Of a DNA stretch of 64,000 nucleotides, positions 11,754 to 22,065 are shown one piece after another. This DNA is from Symbiodinium natans (taxonomy: Eukaryota; Sar; Dinophyceae; Suessiales; Symbiodiniaceae). The notes beneath the pieces are model-generated. The model ran no database searches, was not told the origin of the DNA, and saw only the letters and a program-made list of their open reading frames with translations. The DNA lies in NCBI GenBank assembly GCA_905221605.1, contig CAJNDS010000191.1, positions 677,501-741,500 on the forward strand, given 5' to 3'. Position 1 is the stretch's first letter. Each line of letters opens with the position of its first letter. A program made the translations under genes and the position numbers.

Positions 11754-11989
11754 CTATACTCCCCTTGGAACAGTCCTCATAAATCATTTCATTCTTATTA
11801 GCTAGAAACAACAAGCGTCCCTGAAGCACTTTCGTCCAAGAAGCAGCCACCATTCTATCGCCAGCACGCCGAATGCCTGCAACACCCCGCACGCCAGGCT
11901 CGCCAGCAAAGAAGCGGCAGCAGCAGCTCGCGAGTTGTATATAATCCTTGCTCGGGTGGATTGTGAATCGGGTCATGAGTCTATGGAAG

Positions 11990-12043
11990 ACCCGATTATA
12001 TAGTCCCGATTAAGGACTGTTCGTATAAGGGGGAACATCCCAA
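11990..12043. repeat. GGGATGTTCCC palindromic element, copy a (half)
   Basis: Only the right part is clear: CCCGATTAAGGACTGTTCGT followed by ATAAGGGGGAACATCCCAA. The left terminal repeat is absent or too diverged to see. Confidence 0.65.
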
Positions 12044-13115
12044 CCTATGGGGTGTTAAAAACTTCTTCCCACCGTCCCTGGAAGGAGCTGCATTGTTAGG
12101 ATTTGTTAGGGCTCGCCCAGGCGAATCCCCAAAAAAAAACGCGCCAGAACTTCGCCAAAGATCAGCATGGACACCAGCTTCAGCCACCGAGATGTCCCCC
12201 AATCGTGACTAAGAAACTCGTCGTAGTTCTCGGTTGGGCGGCTGAGCTCGTAGTCCGCGTGATCCACATTGAACCTCGGGTTCCAAGATCCCGGCGGTAG
12301 TGGGGATGTCTACTGTGAATTCCTTGGTATGTTGAGGTTGTTTAGATGGGGCCTCTAGCATCTACAGAAGAGAGCCTCTCGGCCGAAGAGGTGACTTGTT
12401 GCCATTTCAACTTCAGAGAGACATCCCAGGGTCGGGTGGCACGAAATGCTTGGCGAAGCCGCTGAGGCACACAGGCAGGGGCACTCCTCGAAGCAGTTCC
12501 GGCTCCAATTCTGTTTGCAACTCTCGGCCCCCACTTCTGTCCATTCCAGCCATCTGCAGTTCGGAGTCAGCGCATGACCAGCAGAAGACCGGGACGTGTC
12601 GCAAGGCAAGCAGTCTGTTCGGGCCTCAACCCCTGCAGAAATTCGGAGGTGCGTAACAAGGTTTCTGAAGCCTGAGAGAGGTAGTCGCTATGCCCACCTT
12701 CGAGCATGAACCAACAGCCCACATCTGACCCCGCAACGCTGCAAGCACCCTAAATGCCGCAGGGGGTCTCTGGGACCACTAGCTCAGGCGACTTCACGCA
12801 CGTCGGCCTTGCCAAAGTGTCAAGTTGTTTGCTGGTTAAGTAGGTGTTCTGCCTGCTCATCGCTGGCAGGTGTCGGGGGGCTACGCATGTCAGACTTTAT
12901 AGGGGTTTCCCGAAATGGTGTGCTTCGTGGGACTGCGTCAGGTGTGCGCCCTTAGTCAGAGACCTCAAAGGCCATTCCTGGCAATCAACCCGACAAACCA
13001 GCCCAAACCCCAAACCTTCTTGTCCCTAAGCCCTGACACCGACCCAAGCACCAGAACCCCGATCCCGCCCCAAAGCCAAGAAGGTTCGCTGTTCAGTGTC
13101 TCGGAGCCTCAATCT

Positions 13116-13244
13116 CGGGACGTTCACACTTATGCTAGGAGTCCTTAATCGGGATTCTACTAGGGGGGACTATAATCCCGATTAATGACTCCCCCCTATT
13201 AGTATCCCGATGAAGGACTGTTAGTATAGGGGGGAACTTCCCAA
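13116..13244. repeat. GGGATGTTCCC palindromic element, copy b
   Basis: A degenerate left end (CGGGACGTTCACACTTATGC then AGGAGTCCTTAA) pairs with the right end AAGGACTGTTAGTATAGGGG and GGAACTTCCCAA. The interior repeats the motif TAATCCCGATTAA. Confidence 0.7.
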
Positions 13245-13364
13245 CCTCAACCCGAATCGAAGGCCCAGGCGCCAAACAACCAAGCCCGTAGCCCCTGCTC
13301 CAGTTTGTTTTTGGCCCAAGAGTTTTGAGGTCTGGGTTTGGGGCCCAGGGCTTGCAGAGGTCGC

Positions 13365-13492
13365 TAAACCCTGAACCCCTAAACCCCTAAACCCCTAAAC
13401 CCCGAAACCCCTAAACCCCTAAACCCCTAAACCCCTAAACCCCTAAACCCCAAACCCTAAACCCTAAGCCCTAAACCCTTAGCCCCAAACCT
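13365..13492. repeat. CCCCTAAA / CCCTAAA array
   Basis: Roughly ten copies of an eight-base CCCCTAAA (reverse TTTAGGGG) unit followed by CCCTAAA and CCCTAAG variants. This is the clearest eight-base variant of the telomere-like repeat in the window. Confidence 0.85.
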
Positions 13493-13626
13493 CCAGTGCC
13501 TCCTGGGTCCGGCGGTGACTGTGGCCATCGTACCATTGAGGAGCTGGGTCCCCGCGCCTGGTTTCTTGGGCGCGTGGGGGGCCCTAAGAGGGTTGAGGGT
13601 TTGGTTTAGGGTTTAGGGCTTAGGGC

Positions 13627-13729
13627 TTGGGATGTTTCCCCTTATACTAGCAGTCCTTAAAGGGATTGTGGTACCCCCAAAAAAATAAACCCCTACTAAG
13701 GACTGTTAGTATAAGGGGGAACATCCCAA
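13627..13729. repeat. GGGATGTTCCC palindromic element, copy c
   Basis: Near-complete copy with TTGGGATGTTTCCCCTTATA at the left and TATAAGGGGGAACATCCCAA at the right. GCTT lies on both outer sides (about 13625-13628 and 13730-13733), a possible short target duplication. It is surrounded by TTTAGGG words. Confidence 0.85.
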
Positions 13730-14830
13730 GCTTGTTCTTGTAACCTAGGAATTTAGGGTTTTAGGGTTGAGGGGTTCTAGGGTTTTGGAGCAAACGGGTT
13801 TTGGGTTTTAGGGTTACAGGGTTATCGTAGGTTTCAGGGCCATTAGGGCTTGTATGGGCAGGGCTGATAGGTGTTAGGGGCGGCTTAGGGATTGTAGTTA
13901 GGGGTTTAGGGTTTACGTTTTGGCAAGCAGACCAGTTCAGGGTTTGTAGGGTTGGGGGTTGAGGGCCCGCTGCGTCTCTGGACTCTGCAGCCACTTACAG
14001 GCTTTTAGGGTTTGGGGACCTGCTACCACCCTAAACCCCGAACGGCGAAGGCCTCCGATTCGGGTTCACTGTGCCCCCTGCGAAACCCCGAACGCTAAAC
14101 CCGACGTAGCCGCACGCTAGGATGAGGAAGAGCGCATTCGAAGGAGAAGCACTAACAGCCACCAGGCACTGGATCTGCACATAAGGCTTGGCACCTTTTT
14201 TGGGAACAACTTTTCCCTGAGGAATTTCATTCATTTAAAAGTGTATATCCACGAAACCTAGTGTAGAACAACCCCCACACAGGCTCGGCTTGGTTTTCGG
14301 AAGCAACGTTGATGAGAAAAGGACAGAGTGGGCCCAACGCCTTCCCGAGAGGTTGCAACCATTTGCCAAACCCACGCGCTGCGAAGCCATCCCTAAATCC
14401 TGCCTAAACAGCAGCTTGCCCACAAACCCCAAACCCCAAATCCTAAACCCTAAACCCCAAACCCCAAATCCCCAAGCCCAACGGAAAAGCCCCATGGACC
14501 ATGCGCCAAGGCCCTCGCCTCTCGCGCAGCGAGGCCTTTCCTGAATCCGATAGCCACGAGTACCAACTCTAGGTAGCTAGAAGAAGGAAGCAAGTCAGGT
14601 TACGGGTTCGCAGGATTTTGGGGGGGGCAAATGGCTCACGGAGATGGTACGTTTTGAGGGCACGTGGCATTTGGGTGTTATTGTCTGTCTTCTTCCGGAT
14701 GCTGCCCTCTTCCCACGATCGTGATTCACCCTGTGTTTATACGCAGGAGTGTCATGTTCTGCAACCAACACGTTGGGGTGTTTTGCCCTCCGCATGGAGG
14801 TATCACAATACTCAACGTTACCTTGACTAC

Positions 14831-14926
14831 CTCCTCCTCCTCCTCCTCCTCCTCCTCCTCCTCCTCCTCCTCCTCCTCCTCCTCCTCCTCCTCCTCCTCC
14901 TCCTTCTGCTTCCCCCCCCCCCCCCC
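14831..14926. repeat. CTC microsatellite plus C run
   Basis: About 24 CTC/CCT triplets followed by TTCTGCTT and about 15 C. Ser-, Leu- and Glu-rich frames across it are repeat translations. Confidence 0.9.
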
Positions 14927-15236
14927 GAATAGAAGCCCCAAACCCCAAACATGGAGGCCAGCGGCTTCGACTGGCAGCAGCCGAAGCCCGTGGAGGTCTC
15001 CACCTGAGCATGGACATCTGGGCCTTGAACCCCTCCGAGATATATATTCCCCAAGTAAGATCCTCCTCTGGGGCCCAGGTAAGGGCAACCGTGAAATATC
15101 CGGAGGTGGCAAACTTCAAGGCGTTTTGTTTTGCTTTTTCTCCATGCTGAGTCTCAGCTTGATTGGCGCCACGAGCTTTCAGCCGAAGCCAGTCCTGCTT
15201 GCTCTCCGGTTTAGGGTTTAGGGCTTCTGCAAGGGT

Positions 15237-15608
15237 TTAAGGGTTTGGGATTAGGGCCTTCAGTTCCACATTCCCAAACCTGCGCACGCGCATGTCGGAG
15301 TCAGATGGCCTGGAGAACAGCTGAGATCGCCACCGTCTGCAAAGAGTGAGTGGGTGGAAGAGTGGCACAAAACTATTGCTGAGCAACAGTGCCCATGTAT
15401 ACAAAGTCTTGACGTGCCACCAACTGTGGCACATCCAAAAGGTCGGATTGGGTACCATAGTACCAACTGAGGCCTGCAGGTATTTTTTTCTAGAGGCGTT
15501 TCCTCTCGTGGTACTCCTGGCCGATGAGCACAAGATCTGCTGCAACAAAACTACGCAAGAGGAAACTAGAACGACTAACGTGGCCAGGAGTCTTGCGTGC
15601 AGGGTCAC
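15237..15608 (-). CDS. Weak candidate ORF downstream of the EEP gene
   Basis: A 123-codon open frame on the same strand as the nuclease-fold gene and about 120 bp beyond its stop. The N-terminal part, LLATLVVLVSSCVVLLQQIL, is hydrophobic. The later part, LFSRPSDSDMRVRRFGNVEL, looks protein-like but reaches a TTTAGGG-type tract at the end. It may be 3' UTR of the upstream gene. No family recognised. Confidence 0.18.
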   Translation of the reverse strand: MTLHARLLATLVVLVSSCVVLLQQILCSSARSTTRGNASRKKYLQASVGTMVPNPTFWMCHSWWHVKTLYTWALLLSNSFVPLFHPLTLCRRWRSQLFSRPSDSDMRVRRFGNVELKALIPNP

Positions 15609-15731
15609 GGAGCAATCCTCCTCAGCAGAAGGCTAGACAGCATGCCATCAGGGACAGCATGCTCCAAGATACGAATTACGTGCATCGAATCTCAGATTAG
15701 GGCAGCTACACTGCAAGTACCAAGTCTTCCC

Positions 15732-16859
15732 TTACCGGCTGAGCACAACGTCCCCGGAGACTGCGCGGTGGTCGCTGCCCGCGGCGCGCGGCCAAATCTG
15801 GGACTGCACAATGGATTGGCCCACAGAGAAAGGAGTCTTCTGGAAGTAGACGTAGTCCAGTCGCACCGGGTCGTCGTTGATCGTCGAAGGGTCCGGATTG
15901 CCGGGGTGAAGCTCGGCCCATGCATCTGTGAAGGTCATTGGGATTTGCCAATGGCGCCCGAAGGCATCAACATGCCCCTGTCTCAAAAGCTGCTGCGAAG
16001 GCTGGAAGTAGCCAGTGTTTAAGTCTCCCATGAGGACAATGGGGTACGGGTGTCGGTTCTGCACCTCGCCCAGGGTCTTCGTCACGAAGTCGACCGCTTC
16101 TGTAATGACGTAGTCGCCCTGGCAACACAGTGGATGTGTTCCTGACGCAATCAGCGAGTAGCCATCGGACTTGCGTCGCAAGGCTGCCCAGTTGATGGCC
16201 CGGCCGGCCGAGAAAGGCACGAGGTCGCTGGCAATGTGCTCCCATTTGTCAGACCTGTACAAGATGTCCGCATCATTAAACTGCTCGGTCGCACCTCCTG
16301 TGGCAAACGCCCACACGTTCCCGGACATCTGGTTGAGCCGGTCAAGGATGGCACCCTTCTCGTGCCACATCTCTGGAATAGCTGCGATCTCTGGCTGCAT
16401 GCGGAGCAGCTCATCCACGACGGGATAGATGCGGCCCGCAAGTGTAAAGACGTAGAGATTCCAAGTCACAAAGCGCGTGGGGGAACCCTGAGAGTTCTGA
16501 TTCCAGTCGGCCGACACCTCCCTCGCCGGAGCCCCAGCGGCCTCAGTGGGCCAGGCACAAGGGCTGCCGCCCAGGGAGCACCATGCATCGGCCTGGAGGT
16601 GGCAATCCCAGATGGGATTTGGACTGTCTGAGTCCTTGGAGCACGCCACGGGCTCCTTCTGCTCTCCACACCACGAAGCACGGGCCAAGTGGAAGTTGGG
16701 CTTCTCTGTGCAACTCGGCAACTCAGCAAGGCCGCGTGATGAGCCACGGAGCATGGGCACCGCAGGCACTGAGGGCCCCGCACTCTCTGCGAACGCCTGC
16801 GGAGCGAGAAGCACGAACTGCAGGAGGGAGGTCCAGCCCAAGTGCGTCATGGCGAGCAT
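15732..16859 (-). CDS. Secreted endonuclease/exonuclease/phosphatase-fold protein
   Basis: An intronless 375-residue gene for a metal-dependent enzyme of the endonuclease/exonuclease/phosphatase (DNase I-like) fold; the substrate could be nucleic acid, a phosphoinositide or another phosphodiester. Residues 1-24 are a signal peptide ending LLAPQAFA. Residues 50-101 form a small module with six Cys (C50, C64, C73, C86, C94, C101). The catalytic domain is about 128-375. Its blocks are visible in order: VTWN (N134), PEIAAIPEMW (E163, metal ligand), SGTH (H242), VLMGDLN (D279, N281), RLDYVYF (D335) and GSDHRAVSGDV (D363, H364). All expected catalytic residues are present, so it should be active. 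The start at 16859 is the first Met before the signal peptide; another Met is at residue 4. The lack of introns next to a multi-intron neighbour could reflect retroposition. Confidence 0.85.
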   Translation of the reverse strand: MLAMTHLGWTSLLQFVLLAPQAFAESAGPSVPAVPMLRGSSRGLAELPSCTEKPNFHLARASWCGEQKEPVACSKDSDSPNPIWDCHLQADAWCSLGGSPCAWPTEAAGAPAREVSADWNQNSQGSPTRFVTWNLYVFTLAGRIYPVVDELLRMQPEIAAIPEMWHEKGAILDRLNQMSGNVWAFATGGATEQFNDADILYRSDKWEHIASDLVPFSAGRAINWAALRRKSDGYSLIASGTHPLCCQGDYVITEAVDFVTKTLGEVQNRHPYPIVLMGDLNTGYFQPSQQLLRQGHVDAFGRHWQIPMTFTDAWAELHPGNPDPSTINDDPVRLDYVYFQKTPFSVGQSIVQSQIWPRAAGSDHRAVSGDVVLSR

Positions 16860-17145
16860 TCACAGGCAATGCTGTGGCCCGGGCCGTGTGGAGGCTAGCA
16901 GCGGTCGTTGAGACTTGAGTGGGAGTGCGGCAGGAGATGCAAGCACGGATTCGCCAACTCTCAGCACCTGCTCTCCAGGCTACATCTCCAAAATCTGTAA
17001 ATCACATAATTATGTCGCTATTCTATGTCCATGCATCACCTACAGCATGCTTGCTTCTTTTGTATGAACTTTTTAGCTGCTCGTGCAGAAAAGCATTCCT
17101 ACGGCGTACGAGTCTTCTTATTCCCCTCCCCCGGATATTAACCCC

Positions 17146-17298
17146 CCCCCCCTACCCCCGAATATTGAAATCCCCCAATATACCTTATTATAGCATTATC
17201 ACCCCCCCCTACCCCCGAATATTGAAATCCCCCAATATGCTTTATTTTAGCTATAATGGGGGGGGGGGGGGGGGGTATTTGATATATAGTGGGGGGTA
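17146..17298. repeat. Tandem duplication with C/G runs
   Basis: The segment CCCCCTACCCCCGAATATTG followed by AAATCCCCCAATAT occurs twice (about 17149-17195 and 17202-17240). It is followed by about 18 G and GGTATTTGATATATAGTGGG. The C-rich and G-rich halves could fold back on each other. Confidence 0.75.
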
Positions 17299-17404
17299 TA
17301 ATTCTGGCCGCCAGGTCACGATCTCTGCCGTGAGCGCCTCGGGGCTTCGACCCGGCTGGCGCATGGCGCGGCTCAGCGCCTGGACTTCACAGAGCTGCTT
17401 CTGT

Positions 17405-17525
17405 TTAGGGTTTAGGGTTTAGGGTTTAGGGTTTAGGGTTTAGGGTTTAGGGTTTTGGGTTTAGGGTTTAGGGTTTAGGGTTTAGGGTTTAGGGTTTAGG
17501 GTTTAGAGTTTAGGGTTTAGGGCTC
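17405..17525. repeat. TTTAGGG array (about 17 copies)
   Basis: Nearly perfect seven-base repeats with single GGGTTTTGGG and TTTAGAG variants. This is among the longest telomere-type tracts in the window, and it lies far from any sequence end. Confidence 0.95.
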
Positions 17526-18309
17526 AGGGCTTTCCTATGAGAAAGATCATTTCTTGTCAGTCGCATGATTCCTATGATGCCGATTATTTTCGCTACAGTC
17601 ACCAGCGGGACTGCGTCGGCGGGTTTTTTCCGCATCAGCGTCATCCGCATCAGCGTCATGATCACTATCATTGTTGTTCTTCTTGTTGCTGCTATAGCTA
17701 TGGAGAAGCCTTACGAGTTTAGGGGCGCATGAGGCATCTGGGATTGGTGCCTGGGATTTGGGGTTTTCAACCAAGCCACCCTGCCAGCCCTTCAACCCCA
17801 ACCCCGAACTTCGGGTTTGGGACTGTCACCAAGATCCCCCCCCCCATATCCTGAAAAAGTAAGCCCAAGACTCAAACCAGGTGAGGGCTCAACCCAATGG
17901 AATTCTCAATGTTTTGCCATGTACATAAACTATACTCAAATATAGAATAGGATAACGTCTTCGTGTTTTGAACCAGTTTGAGCATTTCCGTACAAGTCAA
18001 AGAAGTTCAAAACAGCCTATGCCTATGAGCTTGTTTTGCATTTTGCACCACCTTGTTTCTTGACGCGAAGGAATGTTTTGTTTGTGTTTCCCAAATGAAG
18101 TAATTGCCTTAAGTATCTCTTTTTTCAGCGAATGTTGAAGCGATCTGACTTTTGGCCATGGACGACCTGGATCCTAGATCCAATAACACCCAACACTTCG
18201 AAAGCTGTACCTCTACAACACGATGGTGCGAGAGCCCGAATTTTCGAACTACTCTCGCCATGGAACACCCAAAATGACAGCTGCTTTAACAATAATTTTC
18301 TGGGGTTTC

Positions 18310-18535
18310 CCAAAACCCTAAACCCTAAACCCTAAAACCCTAAAACAATCAAACCCTAAAACCCTAAAACCCCAAAACCCTAAGCCTCTTATAAGTCCGT
18401 CCCGTGGAGGCCTTGACAAACTCCGCGTCCGAGCCCTGCGCCGTGGCGCCCTGGGGAGCGCGGGAACCTTGGGATGGGCTGATTGTGAGTTTAGGGTTTA
18501 GGGTTTAGGGTTTAGGGTTTAGGGCTAGCGTTTAG
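18310..18535. repeat. Opposed CCCTAAA and TTTAGGG tracts
   Basis: CCCTAAA runs at 18310-18380 are followed after about 110 bp of GC-rich unique sequence by TTTAGGG runs at 18489-18535, that is, in inverted orientation. Confidence 0.85.
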
Positions 18536-18550
18536 GGTTCAGGGCTTGGG

Positions 18551-18650
18551 TTGGGATGTTCCCCTAAAACTAACAGTCCATAGTAGGGACTATGATCGGG
18601 GGTACTATATTCCCGATTAAGGACTGTTAGTATCAGGGGGAACATCCCAA
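18551..18650. repeat. GGGATGTTCCC palindromic element, copy d
   Basis: Full copy: TTGGGATGTTCCCCTAAAAC at the left, then AACAGTCC. The right end is GGACTGTTAGTATCAGGGGG followed by AACATCCCAA. The internal core is GACTATGATCGGGGGTACTA. It is inserted between TTTAGGG tracts. Confidence 0.88.
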
Positions 18651-19824
18651 GGTTTGGGGTTTAAGGTTTAGGGCTTGTTTTTCTTGCCACCTGCCTAGCA
18701 TTCTCGCAACCACACCGCGGGGATGCAATCGATCCACACTTTTCCGCAAAACTGGAGAAGGCGTTGGATTCAGATTTTGGGGGTTTTTATGGCTCTTTAC
18801 AGAGCAGAGAGTTACATGCAATGTTAGCTCGCTCTCTGCGTGGTCTGCCAACTTTATAAGCCGTCGGGCACCTTCATACCAGCTGGCAAGGTTGCCCCTC
18901 CCCCCCCCCCCACCCCCCGAAACCTGCAAACGGCCGCTCCCGGCCTTGGTACAGGGCCGACAGGGCCATGTGCTGCGAGGTGTCACTGAAGTCACCTCAC
19001 CGGTTTGCGGCTTCGCTCTCTCAATCGCTCCCCCTGCTTACCTCCGCCTACCTCCCCTCTCCGGCCCGTTTGGACCCAAGCGATAAAAAGCCCTGAATGC
19101 CAACATGTTGAGTCCCAGCTACTTCCCTCACTGCGGCTCGGCGAAACGACGCCAAGGCCCCGCCAGTCCGCCTCGCGCGAGGCCTCGCAAAGTAGCTTTC
19201 AACGGCCGGTTTTTCGTGCAGGGTTGCTTGAGGGCATTTCGGGTTTTGGGCGGCAACTGGCGTGATGAGGTGTTGAAACTTTGAAACTTTCTTTCCAGCT
19301 GGGGGGGGGGGGGGGGCAGCTTTCATTCAGTACGATATCGTACGATTTGCTTGAGATCATGCCCTTCAAGACATATCGCCTCGTCGAGGTTAGTGTCTGT
19401 TTTGAGCTCCTGTAGCCGTAGCTGCTTGCGTTGATGGGGCCTAGCAGCTTGGCAATCAAAGGCCGCCGAGTAGGTTCCTAACGAATCTCTGAAGTGAAAA
19501 AGTCGCTCTTGCATGCCTTGTTGACTAGACTCGGCTCCTGTAACGGATAAGTAGAAGTTGGACCGAGCGAAGGCTATCGCGAACGCCCATGCTCCTCAAA
19601 CCTCTGATCCCTATGCCAGTTTATCGAAAGCCTGCCGCCACAGTGGAAGCTTTTGGTGAGAACACCAGAACTTCGCTGAAATCCAGAAATCGAAGCCTTG
19701 CGGCTCCTGAAAGGTTAAAGGGGCTCGAGCTCAAGAGCCCCAAAGCCCAGGATTCGCGTTGCCGGCTTTCAGGAAGCCGACCCCCAAAACATCTGGGGCC
19801 TAAAGGCATCTTAAGGGCCTAAAG

Positions 19825-19950
19825 TTGGGATGTTGCCCTTTATACTAACAGTCCGTAATAGGGACTCCAATAGGGGGTACTATAATCCCTAAACCCTAAA
19901 TAAACCCTAAACCCTATTAAGGACTGCTAGTAGAAGGGGGAACAGCCCAA
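19825..19950. repeat. GGGATGTTCCC element, copy e, with internal CCCTAAA
   Basis: Terminal repeats TTGGGATGTTGCCCTTTATA and AGAAGGGGGAACAGCCCAA. The outside flanks are GGCCTAAAGTT and GCCTAAAAGTT, a likely target duplication of about ten bases. The centre carries CCCTAAACCCTAAATAAACC where other copies have unique core sequence, so telomere-type repeats lie inside the element. Confidence 0.88.
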
Positions 19951-20033
19951 GCCTAAAAGTTCTAAAGGCATCTTGCTCTCAAGGGGGCCCCACCACGTGA
20001 GCCCGCGGCCCGTGGATGTGCTTGGGGGGGAGG

Positions 20034-20110
20034 TTTAGGGTTTAGGGTTTAGGGTTTAGGGTTTAGGGTTTAGGGTTTAGGGCTTAGGGTTTAGGGTTTA
20101 GGGTTTAGGG
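20034..20110. repeat. TTTAGGG array
   Basis: About eleven copies with one CTTAGGG variant, bordered by G-rich sequence on both sides. Confidence 0.93.
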
Positions 20111-20365
20111 GGAGGGCCCCTTACCCAAGCTGGTCCCATGTCCTCCAACAGACTTTTAACCAACCTAATTGCCCCAAAACCTATAAAAAGGGATCAGAAA
20201 GCAGAAACTAGAAACCCTAAACCCTAAACCCTGAACCCTATTCCGAAGCCCGAGCACCCGCAAGCCACTGCGCCTCGACCTGCGCGCTGCGGTAGATCTG
20301 AAGGAGCTCCCGATCCTGGATCCAGGGTGGCCCCAGAAGGGTTTTGGGGTTTACTGTAGGGTTTA

Positions 20366-20615
20366 GGGTAAAGGGGCACCCTTCTAATTCCAGGTTTCGT
20401 CATGATTAGGTTTATAAGTATGGTAATTATACTTATAACCCTACTTCGGGTACCTATTTGCTTAAGAACCCCCAAAAGAATAAAAATGAAAATAATATAA
20501 TAAGCCCTGTATTAAACTTATAAGGAAGAGTTTGTTTTTTTTTTTTTTGGGGGGGGGGTTCTTAAGCAATTAGTAACCCAAAAGGGGGAATAGCGACTTT
20601 AGAAGGGTGTATGAT
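20366..20615. repeat. Nested inverted-repeat elements
   Basis: An outer pair, GGGGCACCCTTCTAA at the left and TTTAGAAGGGTGT at the right, encloses the CTTAAGAACCCC element at 20453-20577. This suggests one element inserted into another, or a longer composite element. Confidence 0.55.
20453..20577. repeat. CTTAAGAACCCC palindromic element, copy a
   Basis: Left end CCTATTTGCTTAAGAACCCC and right end GGGGTTCTTAAGCAATTAGT, about 20-bp inverted repeats. A T14-G10 homopolymer block sits just inside the right end. Two more copies are at 50.1 kb and 54.2 kb. Confidence 0.85.
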
Positions 20616-20715
20616 GGGAGTTAAGAGTCGGGGGACCCTTAGGGATGTAGACCCTCTCAAGAAGGTCCCTGGTTAAGAAGTGTCCCCTTTAAGGTCTAGC
20701 CTTATTCGAACACAC

Positions 20716-20793
20716 AAGGGTACCCCTTTTGGGGTTACTTTATATGGGAACCCTGAACCCCGAAAAGGGCAAAAGGGTACCACTGGGCGACCA
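20716..20793. repeat. GGGTACCCTTTTGGGG element, copy a
   Basis: AAGGGTACCCCTTTTGGGGT is followed 25 bp later by CCCCGAAAAGGGCAAAAGGG and TACCACTGGGCGACCAAG. Copies b and c share the same order and the CTGGGC(T/C)ACCAA tail. Confidence 0.78.
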
Positions 20794-21034
20794 AGCAGTA
20801 GGGCTGAGGCTCGAGTTTTGGGGTTTCGGTTGGTTTGGGAAGCTGAGGGTTCAAACCTCGGAAGCCATCATCAACTAGTAACTTTTTGGGTTTAGGGTTT
20901 AGGGTAACTAGCCCCGCACCTGCACCATTTCGGGAACCGGCCAGGCCTTCAAGCGCAAGGTTGATCTCTTGCGGGGCTCAGCGCTGGTGGCCTGGTTCTG
21001 GCCGCCTTGCACGATGACAGGGTGCAGGCGTGCT

Positions 21035-21092
21035 CCCCTAAACCCTAAACCCTAAACCCTAAACCCTAAACCCTAAACCCTAAACCCTAAAC
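21035..21092. repeat. CCCTAAA array
   Basis: About eight perfect copies, in orientation opposite to the array at 20034-20110. Confidence 0.93.
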
Positions 21093-21429
21093 CTGAATTT
21101 TACGCAAGCCACCGCTGAGCAGAGCACGCCGGGCAACCATGAACCCTATGGCCCTACCATCGGCCTCATCATGTCACTGCACCGCAGGAAGCTTCACCCT
21201 TACCAGTCCCTCACCGTCGAGCCCCCACAAGCTCTCCCATGATCTAACTTATATGGGCTCCGACTATCGTATCCATGCGTCTTACAGTTACATAGCGGCT
21301 ACGCAAAATCGAAAACCATGAGGGACGCGCGCATCGAAATATTCAGCACTGCACTCTCGGGGGTTGCAGGGCTTAGGAAGCCTCACTCTGCCAAGGTGGC
21401 GTATAGCCTCCACTTCTCTAGCAGCCGAG

Positions 21430-21520
21430 GCCCTAAACCCTAAACCCTTAACCCTAAAATACCCTAAACCGCAAACCCCAAACCCTAAACCCTAAACCCT
21501 AAACCCTGAGCCCTAAAACC
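21430..21520. repeat. CCCTAAA array with variants
   Basis: Imperfect seven- to eight-base units (CCCTTAAC, CCCTAAAAT, CCGCAAA, CCCCAAA) ending in four good copies. Confidence 0.85.
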
Positions 21521-21939
21521 CAAGAAGATGTCCTTCAACTATCGGCTCAGCCGCCTTGGCCACCACCACCCTCCTCTGGCAGAGGCAGGCTGCCAGCAGC
21601 AGGGCCTTCTTAACAAGGGTTTAGGGTTGTTAAAACCCTCTGAAAATAATTCCTGAATATGATCCTGTTCACCCAATAAAGGAAAATATAAAATGTCCCA
21701 AGGTCCTACCTAGTTTAGTATACATGCTGTGTGTGTATGTATGTATACACAAGAACTGCGTATATTTCCCTTCCGAGAAGTCACGCACACGGATTCAAGG
21801 AACCCGAACAAGAACATCCATGCTAATCTTGGTTCACAAGAATGAGATTTACATATAGTGATCTAATCGTGTTTCAGTAGAAACTAAAATGGAGATAAAT
21901 GAAGTGCAAAAATGACAAAAAAGTAACACAATCAAACAA

Positions 21940-22065
21940 TAGAATCACGTTCTAATGTAATGACGTAGCAAAGTAGTAATGACGTAACAACGCAAGAACG
22001 CAACAATGTAATTAAACGATGTAATACTGTACTTTAATGCAGTAATGCAACAATGCAACTGCCTT
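21940..22065. repeat. Degenerate TAATGACGTAACAA repeat
   Basis: A run of variants of TAATGACGTAGCAAAG, TAATGACGTAACAACG, CAACAATGTAATTAAACG and GCAGTAATGCAACAATGC. It lies immediately beyond the stop codon of the minus-strand six-exon gene (22115), so it is probably in that gene's 3' UTR or downstream flank. Confidence 0.75.

Larger units (their letters stand above)
12044..15236. other. Repeat-rich spacer, no gene recognised
   Basis: Contains two GGGATGTTCCC elements, an array of the eight-base unit CCCCTAAA, several TTTAGGG words between 13585 and 14010, and a CTC microsatellite. Two minus-strand frames at 12.36-12.61 kb are open, but neither is clearly favoured. Confidence 0.5.

Noticed and set aside
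12355..12656. Overlapping open frames on both strands near 12.4-12.6 kb
   Set aside because: Three frames are open and none is clearly favoured; no motif.
13308..13325. TTTTTGGCCCAAGAG, resembling the end of the dinoflagellate spliced leader
   Set aside because: It lacks the upstream part of the leader and has mismatches; no gene follows, so chance is likely.
14595..15221. Open frames with poly-Ser, poly-Leu, poly-Gly or poly-Glu
   Set aside because: Produced by the CTC microsatellite and C run, in all frames alike.
17405..17525. True chromosome end
   Set aside because: The TTTAGGG array is internal, with unique sequence and genes on both sides and many similar tracts in both orientations.
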